This document shows, in pieces, positions 42,973 through 51,943 of a stretch of 64,000 nt of DNA (its first letter is position 1; every line of letters begins with the position of its first letter). The DNA is from Prosthecobacter sp. (lineage in GTDB: Bacteria; Verrucomicrobiota; Verrucomicrobiia; Verrucomicrobiales; Verrucomicrobiaceae). Below the pieces are notes generated by a model. It ran no database searches. It had not been told where the DNA came from and saw only the letters and a program-made list of their open reading frames with translations. Both the position numbers and the translations under genes were made by a program. Location of the stretch: contig NZ_JACSRD010000222.1 in NCBI RefSeq assembly GCF_014879935.1, positions 1 to 64,000 of the forward strand. The letters are read 5' to 3'.

Positions 42973-43983
42973 TCACAAGGTCTGTGTCAGATACCACGTC
43001 ACTGTCTCGCGAATGCCAGACTCAAAGCTGTGAGCTGGTTTCCAGCCCAGCTCACGGTCAATTTTGGATGCATCGATGGCATAGCGGCGGTCGTGCCCGG
43101 GGCGATCGGTGACGAAGGTGATGAGGTTGCGGGAATCGCCTCCCAGTTCCGGCTTCAACTCATCAATGAGGTCGCAAATCTGCTGCACGAGGTCGAGGTT
43201 GGCCTTTTCGTTGCAGCCACCGATGTTGTAGGTCTCACCGTCTTTCCCGGTGGTCAGCACCGTCCACAGAGCCTCGCAGTGGTCGCCCACATGAAGCCAG
43301 TCACGCACGTTCATGCCATCGCCGTAAACAGGAACCGGTTTGCGGGCGAGAATGCTCTGGATGACGACCGGAATGAGTTTTTCCGGGAACTGACGCGGCC
43401 CGTAGTTGTTCGAGCAATTCGTGATGACCGCCGCCAGACCGTAGGTGTGGTGGTAGGCACGCACCAGCAGGTCGCTGGAGGCCTTGGAGGCGGAGTAAGG
43501 TGAATTGGGCGCGTAGGGCGTGGTTTCGGTGAAGAAGCCGGTTTCGCCGAGCGAGCCGAAAACCTCATCCGTGCTGACGTGGTGAAAGCGGGGCTTCAAT
43601 GTCGAATGACGAATGTCGAATGACGAATCCAACCAGTGAGCGCGGCAGGCTTCGAGCAGGTGGAAGGTGCCGTTGATGTTTGTGGTGATGAAATCCGCCG
43701 GACCGGAGATGCTGCGATCAACATGCGATTCCGCCGCCAGGTGCATGACATGAGTGATGTCGTGTTCACGGACAACCCGGATGACCTCGCCCTTGTCCCG
43801 CAGATCGACCTTTTCGAACACGTAACGAGGATGAATACCGTGAATGCCATCGAGGTTCTCAAGCCGGCCGGCATACGTGAGGCAGTCGAGATTGACCAGT
43901 TTCGCGATGCCGCCCTTGTCAATGACTTGGCGAACAAGGTTGGAGCCGATGAAGCCCGCGCCTCCGGTGATGAGAAGATTCAT
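42973..43983 (-). CDS. rfbB: dTDP-glucose 4,6-dehydratase with a repeat-encoded loop
   Basis: RmlB/RfbB converts dTDP-glucose to dTDP-4-keto-6-deoxyglucose. The 336-residue product has the NAD motif [22 protein letters not shown], the catalytic YSASK and the [12 protein letters not shown] signature of the family. Residues about 119-128, in the loop before RFHHVS, are encoded by the heptanucleotide repeat at 43601-43628. That loop varies in length among homologues. It sits 5 bp after the epimerase/reductase gene, in the order rfbA, reductase, rfbB. The start ATG at 43983 is set by the NAD motif. Confidence 0.95.
   Translation of the reverse strand: MNLLITGGAGFIGSNLVRQVIDKGGIAKLVNLDCLTYAGRLENLDGIHGIHPRYVFEKVDLRDKGEVIRVVREHDITHVMHLAAESHVDRSISGPADFITTNINGTFHLLEACRAHWLDSSFDIRHSTLKPRFHHVSTDEVFGSLGETGFFTETTPYAPNSPYSASKASSDLLVRAYHHTYGLAAVITNCSNNYGPRQFPEKLIPVVIQSILARKPVPVYGDGMNVRDWLHVGDHCEALWTVLTTGKDGETYNIGGCNEKANLDLVQQICDLIDELKPELGGDSRNLITFVTDRPGHDRRYAIDASKIDRELGWKPAHSFESGIRETVTWYLTQTL
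43601..43628. repeat. Heptanucleotide tandem repeat, GTCGAAT/GACGAAT type, inside rfbB
   Basis: Four perfect 7-base units alternate GTCGAAT and GACGAAT. In reverse complement they are ATTCGAC/ATTCGTC, the same family as the tract at 1081-1129. The tract is in frame in rfbB and encodes a Ser/Phe/Asp/Ile/Arg/His-rich loop segment. Confidence 0.85.
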
Positions 43984-43988
43984 TTCAG

Positions 43989-44948
43989 TCAAAGGTCCGG
44001 GCGTCCGGTGGTCCAACGGTCGAGGGCATCTTCCACCGCATCCATCACCGGTCGCATGCGCACGCCGGCGGCGAGCAGCTTCGAGGAGTCCAGGACGCAA
44101 TTGGACCGCAAAGCCACGGCGGCATGGCGGTAGAACTCCTCGTCACCTTCCCAAAAAGCGAACGGCCGCGAAAGCTTCCAGACCCGCTGCATGCAGGCGA
44201 TGACCTGACGGGTGGTGACAAATCCAGGATTGGTGATGTTGTAGATGCCTGGCGCGGCCTGCCGCTCCCACAAGTCAATGCAAGCACGCACGAAGTCGCC
44301 CCGGTGGGAGAGCGAGTTGACGTTGTCGTAAACCCGCTCGTAGCGCAGCAGTTTGGAAAGGTAATTGGCAGGTCCCGGCACTTCGTCGAACGGCATGCGC
44401 AGGCGCCAGACGTACACGCCGGGAGCGCCAGCGAGGCTTTCCTCCGCAAGCGCCTTGGTGCCGCTGTAAAAGCTGCACGGAGGCTCCCTGAAACTGAAGT
44501 TCGGCACATCTTCCTCCCGGTAACCAGCCACGCACTCAGGCCGCTCGTCCACAAGACAGCGCAGGTGCGGAAGAGCGAGGTTCTTTTCCACACGGAAGCA
44601 GCCGTCCTCCAAGATGCGGCCGCCTGAGTACACACAACCGGACGAAACATGCGCCCAGGGCACTCCGGCGGTCTCGCAGGCATTCGCGACGACCTGCGGA
44701 AACACCACGTTGGCCAACAGCACATCAGCGCGTTTTGTCTCACAAGCATCGACGTTGGGTTTGCCGGTGTAACCGGCCGCATTGATCAAAAACCGGGGCT
44801 TTTCGCGGCGGAGAAAACGGGTGAGCGCGGCGAACGAGGTGTAGTCCAGCTCCGACCGGGAAAGAACCCGAAATGCAAGTCCCCGGCGCTCCAGTTCGGC
44901 CGCAAATGCGCTGCTGACATGCCCGTTTCCACCGAGAACCGCAATCAT
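43989..44948 (-). CDS. NRS/ER-like sugar-nucleotide 3,5-epimerase/4-reductase (RmlD superfamily)
   Basis: 319 residues of the extended SDR fold: [10 protein letters not shown] dinucleotide motif, the catalytic YSGTK (Tyr161, Lys165) and [12 protein letters not shown]. The stretches [21 protein letters not shown]...[12 protein letters not shown] and [21 protein letters not shown] resemble the plant and fungal bifunctional rhamnose synthase NRS/ER more than ordinary RmlD. Cys105 (SSGCVYS) and Lys199 align with the Cys and Lys proposed as epimerase residues there. It lies between rfbA (ATGA overlap) and rfbB. No rmlC is present, so it may perform both last steps of dTDP-rhamnose synthesis. Residues about 111-142 form an extra Cys-containing segment. 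Confidence 0.8.
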   Translation of the reverse strand: MIAVLGGNGHVSSAFAAELERRGLAFRVLSRSELDYTSFAALTRFLRREKPRFLINAAGYTGKPNVDACETKRADVLLANVVFPQVVANACETAGVPWAHVSSGCVYSGGRILEDGCFRVEKNLALPHLRCLVDERPECVAGYREEDVPNFSFREPPCSFYSGTKALAEESLAGAPGVYVWRLRMPFDEVPGPANYLSKLLRYERVYDNVNSLSHRGDFVRACIDLWERQAAPGIYNITNPGFVTTRQVIACMQRVWKLSRPFAFWEGDEEFYRHAAVALRSNCVLDSSKLLAAGVRMRPVMDAVEDALDRWTTGRPDL

Positions 44949-45835
44949 TCCGGCCGCCCTTGTGGCAGCCAGTGCGATTGTTCGATCACACTTCTGAGAT
45001 AGCTGCTGTATTCACATTCCGGCATGGCGCTGACCACGCTCTCAAACTGGTCCCGGCTGAGAAACTTGCGATGCAACGCAGCCTCCTCCGGACACCCAAG
45101 CTTCACGCCCTGGCGTTTCTCAATCGTCTGAACATAGGCGGAGGCCTCGTGAAGACTGGAACTGGTCCCGGCATCGAGCCACGCAGTGCCACGACTGAGG
45201 CGCTGCACGCGCAAGGTGCCGCGACGGAGGTATTCCTTGTTCACGTCGGTGATTTCCAGCTCGCCACGATCCGACGGCTTCAACTCGCGGGCGATGGCGA
45301 CAACGTCGTTGTCGTAGAGATACACACCGGGCACGGCGTAGTTGCCGCGCGGCACCTTTGGCTTTTCCTCCAACGACATCACGTGTCCCTCCGCATCAAA
45401 CTCGACCACCCCATAGCGCTCGGGGTCGTTCACATGGTAAGCGAAGATGGTCGCGCCCGATTTGAAATCGGCAACGGCGCGTGGGAAGGCGTCGCCACCA
45501 AAAAAGAGGTTGTCGCCGAGGATCAAGGTGACGGGATCACTGCCGATGAAGCTTTCGGCGATCAAAAAAGCCTGCGCGATGCCTTCGGGCCTGGCCTGCT
45601 CGCGATACTCGATGGAGATGCCCCAGCGTTTTCCATCGCCGAGAAGCTGCTGAAAGCGCGGGATGTCCTGCGGAGTCGAGATGAGGCAGAACTCGCGAAT
45701 GCCCGAGGCGATGAGCACCGTGAGCGGATAATACACCATCGGCTTGTCATACACCGGCTGAAGCTGCTTCGAGGCAACCTGCGTCAGCGGGTAAAGGCGG
45801 GAACCTGCTCCGCCTGCAAGGATGATGCCTTTCAC
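44945..45835 (-). CDS. rfbA: Glucose-1-phosphate thymidylyltransferase
   Basis: RmlA/RfbA makes dTDP-glucose from dTTP and glucose 1-phosphate, the committed step of dTDP-rhamnose synthesis. The 296 residues contain GIILAGGAGSRLYPLT, SKQLQPVYDKPMVYYPL, EGIAQAFLIAESFIG, LGDNLFFG and SLEEKPKVPRGNYAVPGVYL, all typical. The start is GTG 45835. It is the first gene of the polysaccharide locus and overlaps the next gene as ATGA. Confidence 0.95.
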   Translation of the reverse strand: MKGIILAGGAGSRLYPLTQVASKQLQPVYDKPMVYYPLTVLIASGIREFCLISTPQDIPRFQQLLGDGKRWGISIEYREQARPEGIAQAFLIAESFIGSDPVTLILGDNLFFGGDAFPRAVADFKSGATIFAYHVNDPERYGVVEFDAEGHVMSLEEKPKVPRGNYAVPGVYLYDNDVVAIARELKPSDRGELEITDVNKEYLRRGTLRVQRLSRGTAWLDAGTSSSLHEASAYVQTIEKRQGVKLGCPEEAALHRKFLSRDQFESVVSAMPECEYSSYLRSVIEQSHWLPQGRPE

Positions 45836-46128
45836 AGTGTGTTAGATGCCAAAAACCAACCCGCCTGGAACCGGAATCCAGAGCCAGAAGGCTTCACATC
45901 TGCCTGCCGGACAAGCTGCCGCCATCGGTCGCATCCACGTGCGGCCGGGAGTGGATGCCGGGGCTGGAGCGGCATTTTCAAGAAAAAGAGCGCGACTGTA
46001 CCATGCTCATTTACAGCGCAAAGCATAAAGTCACCGGGTGCGTTAACTCTTTGACACGATCCCGGGCTGGCCTGTCAAACTTCGCCGGAACACATTGCCG
46101 GTCAGACCTGCTCCAACGCTTTTTTTAG
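45836..46128. promoter_or_regulatory. Divergent intergenic region upstream of the polysaccharide locus and the SUMF1 gene
   Basis: 293 bp without a gene between the two divergent starts. The only clear structure is a 7-bp inverted repeat TTTGACA (46050-46056) / TGTCAAA (46073-46079) with a 16-bp spacer. Each arm contains a TTGACA that could serve as a -35 box in opposite directions, but no good -10 is spaced correctly. No JUMPstart/ops element (GGCGGTAG) was found. Confidence 0.35.
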
Positions 46129-47847
46129 ATGAACTCCCCCCGCATTCCATGTAGCAAATCCGCCATGCAATCCTTCATGTCAGGTTTGGGTGTCCTGGTT
46201 CTCACGCTGGCCGCCGCTTCAGCCGTCCGGGCGCAGGTGATCGCCCCCGCCGGCGACGCCGCTCCGGTCCCGCCCCACACCAGCAGCCTCGGCACACGTT
46301 TTGTCAGCGTTCCGGGCACCACGGTGATGTTTGCGATCTGGGAGACACGGCTGTCCGAGTGGACCGAGTTTTTGCGCCAGCGGAAGCACCCCTGGTCCTA
46401 CCAGACGCACTTCCAGCAGACGCCCGAGCATCCCGTCGTGGGCGTGAATCTCCAGGACGCCGTGGCCTTCTGCAACTGGCTGACCGAAACCGAGCGCGCG
46501 AAGCAAGTGATCGACAGCTCCCAGGCCTATCGCCTGCCCACGCCGGACGAGTGGGACGCCGCCGTCGGACTGGCCCGCGGACGAAAAAAACTGGGCCTCA
46601 CGGCCGAGGAGCACCTGCAGGATGACCGCATCTATCCGTGGGGCCAGGAATGGCCGCCGCCTGACAAGGCGGGCAACTTCGCCGATGGCGAGATTCCAGG
46701 TTACAAAGATGGTTATCCCTACACCTCGCCCGTGGGCAGTTTCAGCCCGTCGAAAGAAGGCCTGTTCGACCTCGCTGGCAATGTCTGGGAGTGGACACAG
46801 CCGGCGGAGATCCGCGCCCAGCCGACGGGCATCCTGCGTGGCGGCTCCTGGGCCTACTTCCGCGCGGAATGCCTCACGTCCGCCTACCAATACGTCGTGC
46901 CGGTCGATCTACGTGCGCCGACCACCGGCTTCCGCTGTGTGTTTGATGACAAGCGCCGCACCGCCAGCCTGCTGGCCGCCACGGCCGCCGCCGACAAACA
47001 GGCGGTGGAGGAACGCATGAAAGCCATGGCGGAAAGCCGCAAGGTGGACAGCTCCGCCATCGAGGAACTGCGCAAAAAGATGCAGGGCAAAGGAGGCGAC
47101 GACGCCCTGCCCGATGCCGCCAGCCTGAAACCGGCCGCGGCCGATGGCAGCACCTTCCTGAACGCCCTGGGCATGCGTTTTGTGCCGCTGGACGAGAAGA
47201 GCCCGCTGCTGATCTGCGCCACTGAGACCAGCGTGCGCGACTTCGAGGCCTGGCTGCGGGACACTGGCAGGTCGTGGCCGAGCCGGCCGTCCTTCCTGCT
47301 CGGTGGAAATCACCCGGCTGCCAGTGTCTCCTGGGAGGATGCCACCGCTTTCTGCGCCTGGCTGACGGAGCGTGACCGTGCCAGCAAGCTCATTCCGGCC
47401 AACGCCAGCTACCGTCTCCCCCGGGACACTGAATGGAGTACTGCCGCAGGCTTGAAGTCCGAGCAGGGGGCCGATCCCGCCGCACGTCATCTCGGCGACA
47501 AGTCCCATTATCCGTGGACGCCGAAAGCCGGTGACTGGAAGCCGCCGACTCTGGCCGTGAACCTCGACGCCACCAAGATCCCAGGCACGGCGGACAGCTA
47601 CTCCTACACCGCTCCGGTCAACAGCTCGACGCCGAACGCCCTCGGACTGCATGAGATGGGCGGAAACGTCTCGGAATGGTGCGTGGACGCCTGGCCCGGT
47701 GCTCCCGAGGAACGGGTGATCCGTGGTGGAAGCTGGCTGGCCTTTGACAAGGACGCGCTGCTCACCTCCGCCCGCAGCCACGCTCTGAAAAACTCCTCCC
47801 GCGCCGACCTCGGGTTCCGTTGTGTCCTCGATCTGGGCACGCTATGA
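46129..47847 (+). CDS. Secreted protein with two SUMF1/FGE-like domains
   Basis: 572 residues with a signal peptide (VLVLTLAAASAVRAQ) and two tandem formylglycine-generating-enzyme-fold domains (about 50-275 and 340-572). Each has an F(C/S)xWL segment, RLPTPDEWDAAV / RLPRDTEWSTAAG, a GN(V)xEW segment and RGGSW...GFRCV. The paired catalytic Cys residues of true FGEs are not both present: domain 1 keeps only the second (RAEC) and domain 2 has neither. A structural or ligand-binding role is therefore likelier than sulfatase activation. The charged linker between the domains is helical. It is followed after 15 bp by the repeat-protein gene, suggesting an operon. Confidence 0.85.
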   Translation: MNSPRIPCSKSAMQSFMSGLGVLVLTLAAASAVRAQVIAPAGDAAPVPPHTSSLGTRFVSVPGTTVMFAIWETRLSEWTEFLRQRKHPWSYQTHFQQTPEHPVVGVNLQDAVAFCNWLTETERAKQVIDSSQAYRLPTPDEWDAAVGLARGRKKLGLTAEEHLQDDRIYPWGQEWPPPDKAGNFADGEIPGYKDGYPYTSPVGSFSPSKEGLFDLAGNVWEWTQPAEIRAQPTGILRGGSWAYFRAECLTSAYQYVVPVDLRAPTTGFRCVFDDKRRTASLLAATAAADKQAVEERMKAMAESRKVDSSAIEELRKKMQGKGGDDALPDAASLKPAAADGSTFLNALGMRFVPLDEKSPLLICATETSVRDFEAWLRDTGRSWPSRPSFLLGGNHPAASVSWEDATAFCAWLTERDRASKLIPANASYRLPRDTEWSTAAGLKSEQGADPAARHLGDKSHYPWTPKAGDWKPPTLAVNLDATKIPGTADSYSYTAPVNSSTPNALGLHEMGGNVSEWCVDAWPGAPEERVIRGGSWLAFDKDALLTSARSHALKNSSRADLGFRCVLDLGTL

Positions 47848-47862
47848 CCTGACCTACAAGCG

Positions 47863-49626
47863 ATGACCTCCGCGTCGCCAGACGACTCCAGCAACGCCAC
47901 GCAACAGACGCGGCGGGAGGCCCGATGGCTGCTGTTGTTTGCCCTGGCGATGATGGGCGGCGGCCTGGGCGTCTGGCTGGCTTTTCCGCACGTGGCGCCG
48001 GCCGTGAAAGGCTGGCTCGGCCGCCGTCACGTGCCAGCGGCCCACGAAGCGATGCAAAAGCGGGACTGGCCTGCGGCGGCGGCGGCTCTGCGTGCTGCCC
48101 GGCGCTGGGCTCCTGATGATCCCGCCGTCATCCACGCCAGCATTGATGTCATGGTGGCCGCGAATGGCGATCCACGCGCCATCATTTCGCTCGTCCGCCA
48201 GTTGCGGGACAATGGTGAGGCGACCTCCGAGGATCTCGCTCTGCTGGGCCGGCTGCATGTCATTTCCGGCCAGTCAGGTGAAGGACGCGCGATTTATGAG
48301 GCCTTGCCAGCGGCAGATCGCAGCCGGCCTGAGGCTCTCCGTTTGCAGGCATCACTCCTCGCTGCGGAAGGAAAAAAGGATGATGCCATGGAAGTCCGTC
48401 GGGCCGCCATGCTGGCGGACCTGGAGCGTGATCCTGTGATCCTTCTCCGTCTGGCCGCGATTGATCTGACCAGTGCAGATCCGGCCCGGCGCGATGACAT
48501 CCGCGCACGCCTCTGGAAGGCGGCCCGTGAAACGGGTGATCTGGCGCTCCCTGCCATCGATCTCATCGCCGGCACGAAGGACCTCACCGCACCGCAAGCG
48601 GGCGAACTCCTCAAGCTCATCGATTCGCACCCGGACCAGGCAGAAAAGAAAATTCCCGGCCGGCTGAACGTGCTCTCCGCCCAGATGCGCGTCAGCCCTC
48701 ACCTGCGCACCGACATTCTCCAGCAGGAACTCACTCGTTGGGCACATCGTTCCCCCGCAGAGGCGGAGCCCCTGGTGAACTGGCTGGCCGCCGAGCGCGA
48801 ACACGCACGCCTCCTCCGTCTCGTCCCTGCGGCGACCGCTGCCCGCCACACCGGACTGCTTCCGGGCTACGTCACCGCCCTGCGTGGCGAAAAACGCTGG
48901 GACGAGCTGGACCGCCTTCTCAAACCGGGAAAAATCGATGCCGCCTTCCCCGTGCAGAAAATCCGTCTGTGGCGGGCCGAGGCACGGTGGCACCTGGATG
49001 GAGGCGATGCCTCCCAGGCCCGTCAAAGTCTCTCACAGGTGCTGGAGGACTCCGGACGCGGAGAAAACGCGGAAGAAGCCCTCGAAGCAGGCGGCCTCGC
49101 GGAAAGCCTTCATCTTTGGGACCTGGCGCAGCGCTGCTACCAGGCGGTCGTCACCCGCCACTCGCGGCTCCGGCCCTCGCTGCTGCCCAAACTTTATGAA
49201 CTGGCCGAATTCCAGCACGATGGCGCGGCCATGCTTCAGGCCTGCACGGCCATGCTGGAGTTTCAGCCGGACAGCGCTGCCTTCCAATTGCAGCAGCTTT
49301 ACCTCCAGATGGTCATCGGCAGTGAGATCGAGCTGGCCGCGCAGCGCCTGCAGAAGCTGGCTCTCACCGGCCCGGCGGAGCGCACCGATTTCATCCATCT
49401 GCTCCATGCCCTCGCCGCCTATCGCCAGGGCCACGCTGACGACATGCTCGCGGCCATGCCCAAAATCACCCGGCCTGAAAACCTCCCGCCCGGCCAGCGC
49501 ACCGTGTACGCCGCCTTGCTGAAGCTTTCCAAGGGCGATGCAGGCCGCGTTTTCCGATTGATCGAACGCGTCCCGCCCGTGCTGCTGCTGCCGGAGGAAA
49601 AAACCTTCCTGCAACGTGCGCTGTAA
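47863..49626 (+). CDS. Membrane-anchored helical-repeat (TPR-like) protein, paralogue of 11686-13524
   Basis: 587 residues with a membrane helix near the N-terminus (WLLLFALAMMGGGLGVWLAF) and a long array of alpha-helical repeats rich in Ala and Leu. Recognisable TPR-like segments are HVPAAHEAMQKRDWPAAAAA, GRAIYEALPA and YELAEFQHDGAAMLQACTAM. The C-terminus matches the paralogue at 11686. It is coupled by position to the double SUMF1 protein, which may be its periplasmic partner. The function is unknown. Confidence 0.75.
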   Translation: MTSASPDDSSNATQQTRREARWLLLFALAMMGGGLGVWLAFPHVAPAVKGWLGRRHVPAAHEAMQKRDWPAAAAALRAARRWAPDDPAVIHASIDVMVAANGDPRAIISLVRQLRDNGEATSEDLALLGRLHVISGQSGEGRAIYEALPAADRSRPEALRLQASLLAAEGKKDDAMEVRRAAMLADLERDPVILLRLAAIDLTSADPARRDDIRARLWKAARETGDLALPAIDLIAGTKDLTAPQAGELLKLIDSHPDQAEKKIPGRLNVLSAQMRVSPHLRTDILQQELTRWAHRSPAEAEPLVNWLAAEREHARLLRLVPAATAARHTGLLPGYVTALRGEKRWDELDRLLKPGKIDAAFPVQKIRLWRAEARWHLDGGDASQARQSLSQVLEDSGRGENAEEALEAGGLAESLHLWDLAQRCYQAVVTRHSRLRPSLLPKLYELAEFQHDGAAMLQACTAMLEFQPDSAAFQLQQLYLQMVIGSEIELAAQRLQKLALTGPAERTDFIHLLHALAAYRQGHADDMLAAMPKITRPENLPPGQRTVYAALLKLSKGDAGRVFRLIERVPPVLLLPEEKTFLQRAL

Positions 49627-49631
49627 GGTGC

Positions 49632-50012
49632 TCAGTCGAGCGCCACGATCACTTCGATCTCCACCAGCGCCCCCAGCGGCAATCCAGCCACCGCCACGGT
49701 CGAACGCGCCGGTTTGTGGCCCTCAAACGCCGCGTCGTAGAGCGGATTCACCTTCGGAAAATCCGCCATCGAGGTCAGGAAGACCGTCGCCTTCACCACA
49801 TCGCTCATCTTCCGCCCCTGCGACTCCAGCAGCGCACGAATGTTCGCCAGCACCTGCGTCGCCTGCCCTTCCACGTCAGTCGCCTCAATCTTCCCCGCCG
49901 CCGGATCGATCGGAATCTGGCCGGAGCAAAACAGAAAACCGCCCTGCTTCACAGCTTGCGAATAAGGTCCGACCGCAGCGGGCACATTGGGAGCATTGTT
50001 GATGAGTTCCAT
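49632..50012 (-). CDS. ridA: RidA family enamine/imine deaminase
   Basis: 126 residues of the Rid/YjgF family, which hydrolyses reactive 2-aminoacrylate and related enamines formed by PLP enzymes. The conserved substrate-binding Arg103 lies in PARSTV. The family motifs GPYSQAV near the start, FLFCSGQIPIDP and VEIEVIVALD at the end are all present. The gene ends 5 bp from the convergent repeat-protein gene. Confidence 0.93.
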   Translation of the reverse strand: MELINNAPNVPAAVGPYSQAVKQGGFLFCSGQIPIDPAAGKIEATDVEGQATQVLANIRALLESQGRKMSDVVKATVFLTSMADFPKVNPLYDAAFEGHKPARSTVAVAGLPLGALVEIEVIVALD

Positions 50013-50125
50013 GGACGGACTGTGATAACGAACGACCGGGACGATTCAACTCCCGATGCCAAGCAGAGCAGAAAATACCGAATGAAGGCCCAACGCCCAA
50101 ACCTCGCAATGCACCATCGTCATTC

Positions 50126-50680
50126 CTACCCGATCTTCGAAAGCACCGGCACCGGCGTCCGCCTGAACCTCTCATCCGGCTCCGGCAGCGAATCCACCGG
50201 CGGCGGACCCGGAAAATTGTCGTCCACAAAGCGCCGCCAAGTGTCCCGCGTCTTCTGCGAGATCATGCCCTGCACCGTGTCGCCACAGTTCCCGCAGATC
50301 ATCACACTGTGCAGCAGGGAGATGCCCTCGCACACGCCTGTGATCACAAAATCATCCATCCCGGGCGCATCCCGCCGCGCATCGCACACCGCGCAGGATT
50401 CCAGCCCGCGATCCAGGGTGACCTCGTCATTCTGGAACTGCGCCAGACGCTGTTTCGACTCCTGGGAAAACTCCTCCATCATCTTCGTGCGGCAGTGGTC
50501 GCACAGCGCATACTCCATCACGCACTCGCCACGCTTGTAGGCCTTCGAGATCTGAAATCCGCCTGGAAAATCCGGCAGCGATTCGCCACAGCGCGTGCAG
50601 TTTTGGAACGGACGCTCCTCGTACTCGCATCCCAGTTCAGGCGGGATCGGCGGCGGCTGCTGGAGATCGTGATCAGACAT
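50126..50680 (-). CDS. Cys-rich zinc-finger-like protein of unknown function
   Basis: 184 residues with four CxxC pairs: CTRC (28-31), CDHC, CAVC and CGNC, consistent with two zinc sites. There is an isolated Cys at position 18. The segments between them are charged and there is no signal peptide or membrane helix, so it should be cytoplasmic. It is encoded alone and is divergent from the propeller gene 51 bp away. No family is recognised with confidence. Confidence 0.65.
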   Translation of the reverse strand: MSDHDLQQPPPIPPELGCEYEERPFQNCTRCGESLPDFPGGFQISKAYKRGECVMEYALCDHCRTKMMEEFSQESKQRLAQFQNDEVTLDRGLESCAVCDARRDAPGMDDFVITGVCEGISLLHSVMICGNCGDTVQGMISQKTRDTWRRFVDDNFPGPPPVDSLPEPDERFRRTPVPVLSKIG

Positions 50681-50731
50681 CGGCTTGTTTGCAACAAAGC
50701 CCAGCTCAGACCAGTTTCACAGTTCAAACTC

Positions 50732-51865
50732 ATGCGCTCCACGATTTTCCTGCTCCTCGCACTCACTCTCCGCCTGCACGCCCAGAACACCGACTGGCCC
50801 GACTCACGCGGCAATGCCGCCATGACCGGCACCTCGCCTGTGGAGCTCAAATTCCCGCTCGATCTCGCCTGGCAGTTCAAGCTCATGGACAAACCGAAGG
50901 GCCAGGCCGAGATGCTCGTCTCCAGCGCCGTCGTGCGTGCCGGCAAAGTCTATGTCGGCTGCAAGGACGGCCACTTCTTCTGCCTCGAACTCGCCACCGG
51001 GAAGGAACTCTGGAAAAACTCCGCCAAAGGAGCCTTCGACGGTGCCGCCGCCTTCGCGGGCGATCTCGTCGTCGCAGGCTGCCAGGACGGCTTCGTCTAT
51101 GCCTGGAACGCCGACACCGGCAAAGAAGCGTGGAAGTTCGAAACCGAGGCCGAGATCCACGCCGCCGCCAACGCCTGGACCGATCCCGACACGAAAGCGC
51201 AGAAGATCATCATCGGCTCCTACGACTACAAGGTCTATTGCCTCGACGCCAAGACCGGCAAACAGGACTGGGCCGCCGAAACCGGCTACTACGTCAACGG
51301 CGGCGCTGCCATCGGCGAAGGCAAGGTCGTCTTCGGCGGCTGCGACAGCGTCCTGCATGTGCACGACGTGAAAACCGGCAAAGAGGAGAAGCAGATCGAA
51401 GTCGGCGCCTACATCGGCAACAACGTCGCCATCGCCGACGGCGTCATCTACGTCAGCCACTACGGCAACCGCGTCGGTGCCTACAGCATCGCCGACGGCA
51501 TGCAGGTCTGGGAATACGGCGAACGCGAATTCGAATACTACGCCGCCCCCGCCATCTGGGAAAAAGCCGTCTATGTCGGCGGCAGAGACAAGCGTTTCCA
51601 CGCCATCGACCGCGTCACCGGCAAGCAGCTCTGGGAATTCCGCGCCCGCGACCGCATCGACAGCAGCGCCGTCATCTGCGCCGGCAAAACCGCCCTCTTT
51701 GGCTGCGACGACGGCTACGTTTACGCCCTCGACCTCGCCACCGGCAAAGAAGTCTGGCACAACGAAATCGGTGCCCCCGTCAAAACAAACCCCGCCATCG
51801 CCGGTGACCACATCCTCATCGGCGCGGACGACGGCGTCCTGTATGCCTTCAAGAATGGGAAGTAA
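50732..51865 (+). CDS. Secreted PQQ-type beta-propeller protein
   Basis: 377 residues with a signal peptide (RSTIFLLLALTLRLHAQ) and seven or eight repeats of the WD/PQQ pattern (V)Y(A)L(D)xxTGKExW, for example CLELATGKELW, AWNADTGKEAW, CLDAKTGKQDW and ALDLATGKEVW. This gives an outer-membrane-assembly-like or PQQ-like eight-bladed propeller without obvious quinone-binding residues. Such proteins are common in Verrucomicrobia and Planctomycetes as extracytoplasmic scaffolds or sensors. ATG 50732 is chosen because the signal peptide starts there. Confidence 0.88.
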   Translation: MRSTIFLLLALTLRLHAQNTDWPDSRGNAAMTGTSPVELKFPLDLAWQFKLMDKPKGQAEMLVSSAVVRAGKVYVGCKDGHFFCLELATGKELWKNSAKGAFDGAAAFAGDLVVAGCQDGFVYAWNADTGKEAWKFETEAEIHAAANAWTDPDTKAQKIIIGSYDYKVYCLDAKTGKQDWAAETGYYVNGGAAIGEGKVVFGGCDSVLHVHDVKTGKEEKQIEVGAYIGNNVAIADGVIYVSHYGNRVGAYSIADGMQVWEYGEREFEYYAAPAIWEKAVYVGGRDKRFHAIDRVTGKQLWEFRARDRIDSSAVICAGKTALFGCDDGYVYALDLATGKEVWHNEIGAPVKTNPAIAGDHILIGADDGVLYAFKNGK

Positions 51866-51943
51866 CCACATTGCAGTTAAGCACCCGGATTTTCCCGCTC
51901 AATATCCTTGCCGTTTCATCGAGGGTGTATAGTTGATGCGGCG

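Noticed and set aside
46050-46079. Divergent promoters built on the TTTGACA inverted repeat
   Set aside because: Each arm has a good -35 box but the correctly spaced -10 sequences do not resemble TATAAT, so it is reported only as an inverted repeat.
50804-51871. Minus-strand open frame of 355 codons
   Set aside because: It mirrors the propeller gene; its Val/Asp/Gly-rich sequence reflects the repeats of that gene.
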